In this document: positions 11,790 to 24,253 of the stretch, piece after piece
How positions within the stretch are numbered: the first letter of the stretch is position 1
Layout of the letters: each line of letters starts with the position of its first letter
DNA from: Torymus aiolomorphi
Lineage: Eukaryota > Arthropoda > Insecta > Hymenoptera > Torymidae
Direction of reading: 5' to 3'
Length of the DNA: 64,000 nucleotides
Assembly (NCBI GenBank): GCA_036365515.1
Contig: CM070873.1
Coordinates: 82,595,948-82,659,947 of the forward strand
Notes under the pieces: model-generated
Databases searched by the model: none
What the model was told of the DNA's origin: nothing
Seen by the model: the letters and a program-made list of their open reading frames with translations, nothing else
Position numbers and translations under genes: made by a program

Positions 11790-12111
11790 GGATAATGTAG
11801 TAGCGATCTATAAAGAATGCTTACTCTCTTCTGTAAGAGAGTTGAAGGCCAGTTAAAACAAGGGAGGTGGGGTTACAGAAAACTCCGACGTCCTTTATGG
11901 ATGTCCTCTTGAGATATCGAGTTCGAAAACCTCTCAAACTACAACTCATACTTTCTACTTCGTCCGGTATTTGAGAAGCAAGGACCAAGGAGATTAAACT
12001 GGATATTAAGATTCATAGTTGATTACTGAATAATATTCCTGTAAAGATGTGATGAATAGTATATTACACATCTAGGGAGGAAAGAATTTGGATAGTCCAC
12101 AGCTCGTATAT
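11790..12111. other. Unassigned DNA
   Basis: No ORF or repeat that I can interpret. A direct continuation of AT-rich filler. Confidence 0.35.
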
Positions 12112-12315
12112 ATTGCCACCCGAGCTGAAGTGTGGGCTAGCCAATTTTCCTTCCGTGGTGTGTACACTATTTTTTACCATACCAGGGCCGAAAAATAGTA
12201 TACGCAACACGGGGATAAAGACGGCCACCCCAGAGCACATGTTTGCAATTTACACGTGCTCTGGACTAGCCAAGTCGTTACCTCCCTATAGTTGCGTAAT
12301 TTACTATTATTTTCA
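12112..12315. repeat. GC-core foldback repeat
   Basis: It contains aaaatagtatacgcaacacg (as at 9,150), then cagagcacatg and its inverted match cacgtgctctgg, and the closing atagttgcgtaatttactat that pairs with the start. A second internal palindrome centres on ggctagccaa / gactagcc. Same family as 9,145-9,292. Confidence 0.65.
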
Positions 12316-12599
12316 CAGTTTAGCGAAGAAAAAAAAATATTTTTCACATTTTAGAGGGAGAAACAAATTTTGTTTTCTTTGTTTAGCGGGGCAAAAAGTT
12401 TCTAAACCTGCTACGAAGAAATTTTGTGGATTCATCCCTTACTATCGAATTCATGCATTTCAAAGCTCTTTGGCCTATTTAAGTAGAAGGATATTGAGAA
12501 CATTTAAAGTTAAATTACAAAATAATGAATTTTTACAATTTAGATATAATTGATATAAAAAGAGCGCGCATATTTAAAGTAAAATATTAACAATATAAT

Positions 12600-12815
12600 C
12601 ATTTTTAACTGTGATGTGCACGACTCGAAATGCACGATCAACTACCCAATTTTTATGCATATAGGAAGTTCTTTTCATGCACTTGTTGAAAAAAATACGG
12701 TGCATAACGCGAAAAGAAGAGCTATTTCAGACTCGGTGCAGTGTTGTTTGACCACCTCAATCTCGCTTAGAATAGCTTATTTTCTCTTCTTATTGCACAA
12801 TGTACTATTTGTCAA
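12600..12815. repeat. Foldback repeat with aaaaatacggtgcataacgc end
   Basis: From about 12,687, aatacggtgcataacgcgaa and agaagagctatttc pair with agaatagcttattttctctt and ttattgcacaatgtactatt near 12,812. The structure, ending in tgcacaatgtactatt, resembles the other GC-core foldbacks. Confidence 0.6.
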
Positions 12816-12837
12816 CCCACTTCAGTACCCTCTTCCC

Positions 12838-13872
12838 TTAATAGGGTAGTGGCACTAGTGGTCGACCATACCCTAGTAGTCCACTCTTTTTGTCATCAAC
12901 GGCTACTCAAAAATAAAATTTACAAAATTAATAAATTTTATAGGAAAGTAGAGATTATTCGCTTCACGATCGCTGCTTTAAAGTTCAAAATCATTCATCC
13001 TTTTCAATTCCGAATCATGAAAGAAAAAGTGGCCGATATCTAATGTAGGTAGCCGACAACTGGTGGTCTTACCCTCGCTATGTATTTTACCTTTTTTTTA
13101 AATATAAAAATTAAAAAATAATGACAGTAATTAAAAAGACATTTATAAATGTTTTCTGATATTGACATTTACCAAAATATTGTTTGCATTCTTCTCAAAA
13201 CATTTTCTAAATTTTTAAACGTTAAGAATAGTTTAGGAGTTCAAAAATGTACAATAAAAATACAATTAAAAAAAATATTTTACTTTAGAGAATTTAGACT
13301 AGTAAATATGTAGCGTTAGGAGTCCTACGAGTTTAAAAAAGCTATGTGTCAATGTAGTGGCAGTGGTTTTTTTATATTGGTCTTATACGTAAAAAGGGAG
13401 GAAATACCCGTATAATGAATAAATGTTTCTCAAACCATAGGTGATTGAATTTTCACAAGAATTTTACACATTTACTAGTATAAAGTCTCTATAAGCTATT
13501 CTTGGCCTCGTTCTGGACTTATAAGAATTTAGAAAATATTTAGAAAGTATACAAACGATATTTAGGCGAATATCAATATCAAAGAACATTTGTAAATGTT
13601 ATTTAATTTCCGTAATTAATTTTAATTTTTATATTTAAAAAAAAGTTAAAACACATAAGGCAAAGGCACTAGTTGTCGGACACTTTTTATTTAATGGTTC
13701 TCAATGAAAAAGAATGAATGATTTTGAACTTTAAGGCAGCGATCATGAATAACTTCTACTTTAGTATAAAATGAATTATTAATTTTGAAAATTTTATTTT
13801 TGAGTAGACGTCGATGCCGAAAATAGTGGACTACTAGGGTATCACCCAACACTAGTGCCACCACCCTATTAA
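12838..13872. mobile_element. 1-kb foldback element bounded by TTAA (piggyBac-like MITE?)
   Basis: TTAA at 12,838-12,841 is followed by tagggtagtggcactagtgg. The right end reads cactagtgccaccaccctat, then TTAA at 13,869-13,872. Long arms (about 12,842-13,260 and 13,500-13,868) carry inverted blocks such as ctagtagtccact and cgatcgctgctttaaagttc. TTAA target duplication is characteristic of piggyBac, but TTAA is itself palindromic so it could be part of the inverted repeat. No transposase. A fragment at 13,337-13,372 resembles the Helentron-like 3' end. Confidence 0.75.
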
Positions 13873-14965
13873 ACATTTGACCTTAAGGTGGTTCTTCTCG
13901 GACTCCCTAGTCAAAGCAGTGCTAAATGTAGAAGTTACCTAAAATTTAAAAAAAACCATAGTTGTAATGTGATTTATTTATTTAAAATGATAGAGATAGT
14001 CAATGTATTATAAATAAAGTGTATTTAACATGACTGAGATAACTTTTTTCACAAAATGGCGATATTCTAGAAACTAGATATCGTCACTACAAACAATTAT
14101 TGATAAATGACAGGAATCTTTTTTGTTTCTCAACCGATTTTAGTTTTCAAGGTCTCATTTTGCTCCTTAAGTAATTTCATGGAAACTTGCCGAAGGGAAA
14201 AATTAAAAATTATTCAAAACTCAGAAAATTATAGATAATTGTTCATAAATTCATGCACGTCGTTAAAAAAATTAATTTTTTTAATTGACTATAACTTTCT
14301 AAGTTTTGACTAATTTTTAATTTTTAATAAGTTTGATTCGCCCTCCTATTTCTCTCTCTCTGAAAAATTTCAAAAAATAATTCTTATTTAAAGTGAAATC
14401 CACGTATGAATTATAATTATAATTTTTTTTTTGGAATAAGTCCCTTCCAGATGCTTTCACAAAATAAGCCCGTTCCAAATGCTTCCATGAAATAAGTCCT
14501 TTTGAATTGGAGGCGTCGATATATAGAAAAAAATCAACTAGTTTCAGCTGCTACTTCTTGCAACCTTCAGAGATATAAAGCCTACTAAGTGGCTGACAAT
14601 TTCCTTAACGTAGTTAGTTATTTCTGTGAGGCGTAATTTTTTTATTCAGATTTTTTAACTTAAGTACTTTATTTCTTGTTATAAAAGATTGTGCTCGATA
14701 CCATCATCATAATTCTAAGAAGGTGACTCATGGCGTGAAGTCACGGAGGGATGAAGTGTAGCATATTGATCCATGTAAATTTTATAAATAAGCTTTTGAG
14801 ACAGTAAAAATATTATAGAACAAATATAATTGGTGGCCAATGTCACCTACTGTCCATATAATACTTATGCTTGGACGAGATATAATTTCTTATTTAATTT
14901 TATTATTAGGTATTCAATTATATTTTAGAAATAATGAAACAATATTTAATTACATAATAAATGAA
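13873..14965. other. AT-rich DNA, no gene seen
   Basis: I find no convincing ORF or structured repeat. Bases about 14,040-14,350 have the flavour of old repeat sequence but I cannot match them to another copy with confidence. Confidence 0.4.
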
Positions 14966-15082
14966 CACTGAGAGAAGAATATGTTTATATTTAACATGGT
15001 ATTGCAACTATTATCATATATATTTTAATAGTTACAATGTCATGTTAAATATAAACATTTTGAGAAAAAATTTCTCTCAGTG
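14966..15082. mobile_element. 117-bp hairpin MITE with CACTGAGAG ends
   Basis: It starts cactgagagaagaatatg and ends in the complement-type tttctctcagtg. The arms include atgtttatatttaacatg and its inverse. Both flanks read AA. The CACTGAGAGAA terminus is shared with the 399-bp element at 40,831-41,229. Confidence 0.85.
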
Positions 15083-15179
15083 AACATAAAATACTCTGAA
15101 AATATGGAATACCGAAATAAAGATTTTAAAGTTGATAAAAGTAAATTTTTAAACCGAAATCCCCGAAAAAACAATTTGT
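15083..15179. other. Short AT-rich spacer
   Basis: No feature seen. Confidence 0.3.
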
Positions 15180-15372
15180 TAGATTGTTATGGATGGATAT
15201 CCGTACGAATATTCAGAATAAGAAGAGGCAAAGAGTACAATTACTAATATGACGACGATTAGCAGAAAGTCGAATGTGGCGGCCGTGGCTTGTTGATAGT
15301 ATATCTGACTTGCGAGTCAGCGGCTTTGGTTTAAGCCCAGGGTTCGTCACTTTTTATTATTAAAAAGTTACG
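15180..15372 (+). mobile_element. tRNA-derived SINE, copy 1
   Basis: The head at 15,276-15,350 is 75 nt long, with acceptor ends gtggcgg and tcgtcac that pair partly, an A-box-like gtggcttgttgatagta and a B-box-like ggtttaagccc. It is followed by tttttattattaaaa. The 75-nt length, the tail and about 80 bp of upstream sequence (ggatatccgtacgaatat, gattagcagaaag) match copy 2 at 29,085-29,245. Sequence decay in the B-box suggests it is not an active tRNA. Confidence 0.65.
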
Positions 15373-15963
15373 ATAGCTCACTCGTAACAAGATATATTTC
15401 ATAGATTTTTATTTACATCTGATCCATTTATTTCATATTTAAAGAAACAACCAAGTAACAGTAAAATCACTGAACTGCCTAAAGACACAATAGAATTATT
15501 GAAAACCAAAACAACGGTCCATAATGAAAGTGATGACCACTCAAATAAATTTGTTATTAAATATTACATATTCAGATTTGAATTCGAACTAAAATCATTA
15601 ATTATTAAGTACAAACTAAGAAATTTTAGAAAATAATAGGCTACGAACGCTTTTTACCCCATTTTATCCCAATGTGCATTGTAGTTCTTTTCTGAATCTA
15701 TACCGTGTCAAACTATAACGTGTCAAAGAGATATTTTCTTAAAATTTGATACTAAATGAAAGAAAAACGGGTTTTTGCAATCGTTGGTAACGGCTGCACT
15801 CAGAAAAAAACAAAGTTGAGGTTACTATACAGTACAAAGTTACGATAGCTGGAGTGCTATCCAGTACGCTTAAAGAAGTTTTTTTCAAATTCAACGAAAT
15901 AACGTAAATAAAAACATTACGAAGTTTTTAAAAAATTTAAATAATTAATTAGAAAAAAGAAAT
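15373..15963. other. AT-rich DNA
   Basis: No gene seen. The phrase gttacgatagct occurs at 15,366 and again near 15,839, the second within an imperfect palindrome tagctggagtgctatccag. Confidence 0.35.
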
Positions 15964-16036
15964 GTTCGAGGGTGGATTTGAACCGACGATCTCTCACTCG
16001 TCGAACTAAACTCGCTATCCACTACTGAGCTATTGT
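15964..16036 (-). other. tRNA-like sequence
   Basis: Read on the minus strand: tagctcagtagtggatagcg (A-box type), then ggttcaaatcc (B-box type) about 45 nt later, followed by accctcg. It is close in A- and B-box sequence to the tRNA-like arms at 6,450 and 6,621. Acceptor pairing is poor, so a tRNA pseudogene or SINE head is most likely. Confidence 0.55.
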
Positions 16037-16049
16037 TTGTTCTTGTCAA

Positions 16050-16270
16050 CTGTGGACCTTTTTATAGACAGTTTTGTACAACCCCAGACTGCAGCCTGCG
16101 TGGCACACTAATATCGATTACAGGACTTGATTTCTATACTAAATTGAAGATTTTACACTCAGTCTCCTTTATGTGCTTCGCAGGCTCCGCTACTAGCAAC
16201 AATAAATTACTTTTAGAAAAAAGTATTACAATAGTTAAAGGTTCCGTGGATTTCTTCATAATATATATAA
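16050..16270 (+). repeat. Dispersed repeat, partner of 3,764-3,968
   Basis: Moderate identity to 3,764-3,968 over the whole length, and like it followed by a TA-rich tract. It abuts a tRNA-like sequence on its left, which the other copy lacks. A 111-codon ORF spans it but shows no known domain. Confidence 0.55.
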
Positions 16271-17549
16271 CCGCTCTCAGCAAATTCTATACTGAAGCAT
16301 CTCAACTAGCTTTTTATTTTTCTCTCTTTTTCCTTTTATCTGAAAATATTTTAGTTAATATAATTTGATAAACCTATTACTGCAAATAATTTTTTTCTCA
16401 ATATTCTCTCAATTACACCTAAAATAAAATTTAATCGTAATATATATATGTAATAGTTATTTGAAATCGAAAACTCATTGTAATCGATTATTCGATGAAA
16501 AACTTAAACTTAATTGCAGCAAGCAGAAATGAATATGAAAAGTACGAAAGACATGTTAAAACAAAACGCTGACCTACTTTTGCGCACGTACATTGGATAA
16601 AAACGCAGTCGAAGTTGGCGAAACGTAATCTGCTCGAGTCAGCTTTCTTTTTCTGTAGCCCCAGCATATATTTATCTTATTCCATTGTGTTTCGCCAACT
16701 GCTCCCCAACTTCATTTTATTCGCGAATAATGGTCCCAAACTATTTCATTTTTCAGCTGCCGCAGATTCATTATCCGTGTACGTATATACAGCCACATCC
16801 ACACACAAAACATATAGAGCGTGGGCAGGACGATAGAGAAAAAAGCTCCTTCGCACAAAGGATAACCCAAAAGAGCGATCGAGTTGCGCATTGCTCGATA
16901 GCCGCGCTCGAAACCGCCTCTCCGACAACGAAAACGTGCCACTCTAATTAGGAAACTTGCCGCTTGGAGCACTTGACCTTAACAGACTAACTCCCCACGA
17001 GTGCGCAAGAGAAAATTATGTAATACCTTGCGTATACTAGCGATCCCCCGCAAGCATTTCTGGCTGCGAAGTTAAACAGTTTCCTGACACTCGACAGTTC
17101 CGAGTGTGCGGATTATTCACCGGGGAAAAGGAGTGCGGCACAGCTAAAGGGGCCTGTGAAAAAATACGACTCTCGAAACTCTCCCCACAAGATCCACGCG
17201 CGCACAAATTATATTCCACGCTTTCTGGACATTACCTTTGAGGTCGCCAAATTGCTACAATAGACAATTAGCCAGAAATTTCATTTTACTTCTCAAACGC
17301 TTTCATTATAATTACAGCAAAATAAAAAATATATATTTAAGTTGTGTAACTGTCACGTTTCCATTTCGCAAGATCCAATTCACTTACTTTTCCCAACCCT
17401 CATTCGGTTTTAAATTTCCTGCTGTAAATACTTTCAAATTTTCCGCTACTTGAAGAATGTCTAGAACTTGTCTTCGATAATAATTGTTATTATACTAAAA
17501 GATATTTCTCCACACGTCGTCCACAAAGTACCTACTCGCAAGCATGCGC
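16271..17549. other. Unassigned DNA with CpG-rich block 16,560-17,230
   Basis: The central 650 bp are distinctly richer in CpG and in GCGC motifs than the flanks. Overlapping ORFs of 60-88 codons on both strands show no domain. It may be regulatory DNA or a non-coding exon. There is nothing in the sequence to decide. Confidence 0.35.
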
Positions 17550-17559
17550 AAACTCAGAC

Positions 17560-17665
17560 TTCCCGACCGTCGTTTTGAAAAATATTGTTTTCGTATGTCG
17601 ACTCCTGTAATTGTCATCCTCGCTTCGCTAGGGCGACAAACTCACACTCGTATCGAAAAGTACTA
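17560..17665. repeat. GC-core foldback fragment
   Basis: It contains tcctcgcttcgctagggcga and ends tatcgaaaagtactatt, the closing signature of the foldback family at 8,785-9,030. Confidence 0.5.
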
Positions 17666-17671
17666 TTCTGC

Positions 17672-17817
17672 CGTCGGAAGAAGAAGGTCTGTAACTTGAA
17701 AAAAAAATTAATTTTCGAAAATGATTAATTTAATAAAAAACGGCAGGCTATCAAACTTCATATCGAAATTGCGGCGAAACTGATATTTTGAAGTTATAGA
17801 CCTTCTTGCGTACGGCT
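17672..17817. repeat. Hairpin, about 26-bp outer arms
   Basis: The left gccgtcggaagaagaaggtc, continuing tgtaactt, pairs with the right aagttatagaccttcttgcg, continuing tacggc. The loop is AT-rich, so this is a small MITE-like structure. Confidence 0.7.
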
Positions 17818-17847
17818 GCAGTATTAGCGTATAAGGATTATCCTGCT

Positions 17848-18043
17848 CTCTAAATTAAATTCTATGAAAAATCACTATTTTAGAGTCGGGCATTGTCGAA
17901 ATAGTGCATTTGCTCTCCGAAATAACGTATATACACTGAATTATTATTATATCCATGGTTTAGAGTGCATGTAACTATTTCGACAGTGCCCGACTTTACA
18001 CTCTAAAATATTGATTTTAAACTGAATTTAATTTAGAGAGTGG
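17848..18043. mobile_element. Foldback MITE
   Basis: The left ctctctaaattaaattctat pairs with the right gaatttaatttagagag. Inside, tcgggcattgtcgaaatagt pairs with actatttcgacagtgcccga. Arms of about 75 bp around a short AT-rich centre. No ORF. Confidence 0.85.
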
Positions 18044-19463
<1,420 letters not shown>

Positions 19464-19551
19464 GTATGTACTGTTGTTAGAAAATTTGTCGTATGGAATG
19501 AAATCACAGAATCAATTGATACACTTAAAGTTATCACTTCACCAGCAGTTT
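19464..19551 (+). CDS. Candidate internal exon (unrecognised)
   Basis: A strong acceptor (ttattttcttttctgttacag) ends at 19,463 and a good donor (gtaagt) begins at 19,552. One frame is open across the 88 nt and encodes VCTVVRKFVVWNEITESIDT followed by LKVITSPAV. The amino-acid mix looks protein-like, but I do not recognise a family and see no partner exon. The exon would change phase (88 nt is not a multiple of three). Chance agreement of splice signals in AT-rich DNA is quite possible. Confidence 0.25.
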
Positions 19552-21149
19552 GTAAGTTAAATTCCTTTTATGGTTTCAAGTATTCAAATGTAAAATAGCT
19601 TTAATAACACAGTAAACATTTTTAACTTTCATACTTGTTCACCTTCAAGTTTTGATTTGTGTCACATACTTGTTACAGTGTAAAAAACACTAGTTCGTCA
19701 TTCAGTTTTCAAAAGTAATTTGTATTAAAACTTTTACACGTCAGCACTTAGTTATATATAAAAACTTGACAAGTGAATAACACAAGGGTAGAACATGAAG
19801 CAGTAACAAGTCTGTTCATACTTCCCGTAGAATTGCCGCTGGCTTTAAAGGCGCACAGAGTGCGCTATAATTACCCGAATCGCAAGACGAATTCGACTTC
19901 TCACGAAGGAGAACTGAGAGCTCGCTGACTTTCCGCTTGGAACCACCGTCAAGATACAAACTCAAAGTACCCGCTTCGTTTCACCTCAACAGCAGACTTT
20001 CTCCATCCAAAGACCAAGCCTTTTTAAATTTTTACCACCTTATACAAGTAGTGGAGACTCGGGCAAAACGGACATTAACCCTTACGAAAAAAGACTCAAA
20101 TATTGAGTGTTTACATCCAATTTAACCCACTAATACACTACATAATTTTCTATAATTGTCCGAAATAATTACACTCAATTGGGAGTAAATTCGGACACAA
20201 TGGGTGTTTTTTTTCGCATAGGAAGGAAAAAGTAAATAAAAAATATATAAAATAAAAGAAATTTATATAACTTTAAACATATTTTACTTTTGTTTATAAT
20301 AATGCAATTAATAATTTAATACTATGTACTTGAATATTCTCGCTAACATATTGTAAGAATCTTTGATCTACGTTGTAATACGATTATATAATGATATGTA
20401 GCCTATTCTACCGGTTCTACTCGCGCACTCAGAACGTTTTCATCATTTTTAAGCCATAAAGTGTTTTCATTCAATCCCTTGCGGCGCAGCAGGTCACCAG
20501 TAACCTACCGAAATCCTAACGGTTTTTCATGATTTGTATACGATTGATATCCAATTTATCTACCATTTTCCATTCTCTACTTTCCCAAGATATTAATAGT
20601 GGTTAAAAAATCATAATAAGTTCTGAAATTGTTCAATAATTATTATTAGTGACACATGAATAACGAAAAATGCAACTTTCTATGAAAAATTTGCGCCTCA
20701 AAGTGTCAACGCACGTGCTCAACCGACTTTAAGGCAAAACCCATCATAAATGTATGACTTTTAATAATATTAAACAAAAAATGACACTTTGTTTCGATGA
20801 ATCTAAAAAACCGTCGGGCAAAACAGACATATCACCAAAAAGAGATTTAATAGTCTAGATAAATACAGGTTTTTGTAATTTACATTCTAATCACTTACTC
20901 TTGATCATCAGAGTTAACATATTAATGACATTATTCAATTCAAATAATTGATATCATTCAAGTCTATGTATTCTTTCCAAAAACTAATGGAACGCCTACA
21001 ATGTCACTATCAATGACACTCCCAAATCAAAGAGAAACATTTTTAAGGGAAGTATCATTTTATTTCATTCGCGCGATTTCATTTTACTCTCACCTCAAAG
21101 CCTTCGCTCATTGTTGGTCAGTAAAAGGCTGATGAACGGGCACAAGTAG
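19552..21149. other. Unassigned AT-rich DNA
   Basis: At 20,095-20,205 a block (tattgagtgtttacatcc, then acactcaattgggagtaaat) relates to the repeat at 10,869-11,130. No gene seen elsewhere. Confidence 0.35.
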
Positions 21150-22000
21150 AACTGATGATTGAAATTGAAAGCGTGCTCTGTCTCAACTACTTAGTCGTTA
21201 TAACTAGGAAACTTTTCGGAGAGAAGGAGAGAAGAGTAGCAGCCGGTGTCGACGTCACCGCCACTGCCACCGGCGGAGGTCAAGTTTCACAAGAGATCTT
21301 ACTTAGCCGCGGCTTAAAAAAGAATTCGCGGCGGGTCAGAAAAGATGGTTCGGCTGTTGGAGGGCTCTCAAAAACTCGCGATCTTCCTCCTCTCCTCGAC
21401 GATAGGAGAGCCTCTGTTATGCGCACTTACATTTGTGGGCTGTGTCGTAAGGAGAGAGAAGAGCTTTCGGGTCTAGAAGGAGAGGGCAGGAGAAAGAAAA
21501 CCCGTTCTCGCGCCGCGATAACCGCTATAAAGAGAGGAGTGTGGGAAAGGCTGGGGGAAGAAAATGAAGAAGCCTTTTTGCCCCCGGACCTGCAGCCAGC
21601 GTTTCTCTAACTTCCGTACCGTGAAACTCGAAATCGCATTCATCGATTTGCGCACTTTCTTTTCATCCTTCTCGTGGAAATAATATTATATCGATCTTCT
21701 CTCACTCTACCATTCTTTATAACACTTCTATAGCACACTAGCTCGATGCGTGCATTATACGTAGCTATATAGTCCACGATCCTTGCACTCGCGCGCTACG
21801 ATATCCATACATCGATAGACGCGCACTCTTATGTGCGTCGAGGGAGAGAGAATTTTTAAAGGGAAATTCCTCCGCTCGTCTTGCTTTGACAAGCCAGCGA
21901 GAATATTCCAGAAATAAGTGAACCTTACGTGTAGCCCCGCACAGAGCCGGGGGAATTTTAACGATCGCACCTTCCGGCGCACTCCTTACGCGGATGGAAG
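21150..22000. other. CpG-rich block, possible regulatory DNA
   Basis: G+C-rich with repeated ggagag and gcgcgc motifs. A 151-codon plus-strand ORF (21,155-21,610) is rich in Arg, Glu and Gly and has no recognisable domain. Composition explains it as well as coding does. Confidence 0.35.
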
Positions 22001-22824
22001 CCCGCTGGATTTTGTGAAAAGAGCAATTAACGCGAAATTCGCAGAAAGAGGAAATACTTGGACCCGGAAAATTTTTAAATTACGTTTTATTGAACGTCAA
22101 TTTGACCTGACTCGGTTCACGTGCCACGCATTAAAACTAACGCATTTATTTTTTAAACCAATTCTAATTGAAAATGATGAGCCTTTTCAAAATTTACTGG
22201 AATACATGGTCTCATCAAGATTTAAATACTACGGCAGATCACTTCGCTTATATAATTACTGAGATGATTCAAACCCAACCATCTATCAAAAAATAATATT
22301 AAAATAATTTTTTGAAATATTTTTATATCAGTTAAAGCGTGGTCATAAATTAATTTATGGTTTTTATAAAACCTAATTAAATTCATGTATTTTATAAACG
22401 TTTGGAATTTGACGAACATTTTACGATAGAAAATACTTGCGATTCTTTAGGAAATATTTGAGAATGCCGTTTTCAAAAACCTCTGCAAAACGCGACGTTT
22501 TACGTGAGTCTTTGCTATACTGCTTCAACACTATATGTTCAAACTTAAATTCTGCTGGTATTCGCTGATACATATTTGTTGGAAAAGTTAAAACGCTCTG
22601 GAATTTTTGAGACATATTATTATGCACATTTCTGGCATTCTTTCTTAACATATTTGATTGACGTGATGATAAGAGATATTTCGGAGAGCGATATAATTGT
22701 AATAAAATGTAGTATATCTCTTATATAAATATTACAGAAGCTTTAGATAGTTATTGAAATTAAATTTCTTGTAAGTATTTCCTATAATTTGAAATTTCGA
22801 CAAGTGGAAATTAAATGTTCTAAT
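22001..22824. other. AT-rich DNA, no gene seen
   Basis: Small ORFs only, with no known motifs. Confidence 0.35.
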
Positions 22825-22958
22825 ATAGTATATTACGATACGTGTGACTTAAGTGGCCCATTATTGCACGGCGTGAGGTTAGCGCCCGAGCGCAGCGGGG
22901 GCGCTAAACGCCGTGTAATAATGAGCCATTTAAGTCACGAATATCGTATACTATTTTA
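22825..22958. mobile_element. GC-core foldback with GTGACTTAAGTG arms
   Basis: The left arm atagtatattacgatacgtg, gtgacttaagtggcccatta and ttgcacggcg pairs with the right cgccgtgtaataatgagcca, tttaagtcac and cgtatactat. The centre is gcgcccgagcgcagcggggg, itself nearly self-complementary. A related smaller hairpin lies at 23,505-23,566. Confidence 0.85.
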
Positions 22959-24050
22959 TAGCTCGTGTGACATAAATCCGCCATATTCTTATTTTATTTA
23001 TTTGTGCATATTTATAATGATAGTTGGAAGTGGGGTGGGAGAAGTGTGGGGCGGAGGGGGGGGGCTCCCTGAAAAAAATTAATAAAAAGTTATTTAAGTA
23101 ATAGAATACCTGATATAGAATATGGTTATTATTGAATCTAGAATATTGAATATATACATAAAAAAATCATAAAACTAGATTCTTGGCAATATGATTTGTA
23201 TCTTTAACAATAAGTTGAAGTTTATGAAAGTGAAAGATTTGTATACGTTATATCATTAAAGAGAAAGACTTTTAAAACTAAAATCCATACAGTTTAATAT
23301 TGAATATTTAAAAAGCGCGCGGTCTGCTATTCCATAGCAGATGAAACTAACCTATAATATAGAGAAGCCTTATTATCATCATTTTTATTTATTCTTTGTG
23401 GTTTGTCAACTATTAACGAAGTTTTACTTCTTTTCCTGTTCATTCTTATATGTAAAATCATATTTTTGAATAGTTTTGGTAGATAATTGGCGTTAATTAC
23501 GTACCTGTGACTTAAGTGAATTCATTATTTCACAGTGTAATAATGGGCTACTTAAGTCACAACTAGCCGTGACTTAAGTGCGGATTTAGGTCACACAGTG
23601 CTATAAATATTTTTTAGTTAATGAAGCTTATATCGATAATTTCATTAAGTAAAATAACTTTAATCTTAAAATTATTTAATACTACTTTATAGAATCTAAA
23701 AAAGTATTACAAGTTATTACTTGTTATTTTAGATTGTGATCAATGATAGATGGTAAGTACTTCTATTTGTCACATACAGAAGAGAAGGGAAGATCTTCTA
23801 CACTTGTAGTTTGTACACTTTTTATCGCATTTTTATTAAATTAATACTTTTCGTAACTTTGAGATTTTAAATGTGCAAAATACTTTTCAACGATTTATTT
23901 CCTTGCAAAATAAATAGTCATTATACAAAAATAAAAAAGTATTGAATCCAAATAAATTTAACCTAAATATACAACATTACTCTATTCTTCACACTTTGTT
24001 CGCCTTATACAGCTACTATGCTTAAATCTAATTATAATCAATAAATCTTT
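22959..24050. other. AT-rich DNA with one small hairpin
   Basis: At 23,505-23,566 tgtgacttaagtgaattcat pairs with gggctacttaagtcaca, a relative of the preceding element. A third partial copy (gtgacttaagtgcggattta) follows at about 23,569. A G-rich run (gggcggagggggggggc) lies near 23,049. Confidence 0.55.
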
Positions 24051-24171
24051 TTGCTTCCTCATAGAGGAAGCTTTGTAATAGTAAAATTTTAATTTTCTTT
24101 AAATTGCTCTAGAAACATGAATAAAGGTGTTAGAAGTTTGTGTCACACGATTTTACAAAATGTCTGTATGG

Positions 24172-24253
<82 letters not shown>

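Noticed and set aside
15964..16036. Functional tRNA gene
   Set aside because: Only the Pol III boxes are kept; acceptor and anticodon stems do not pair well.
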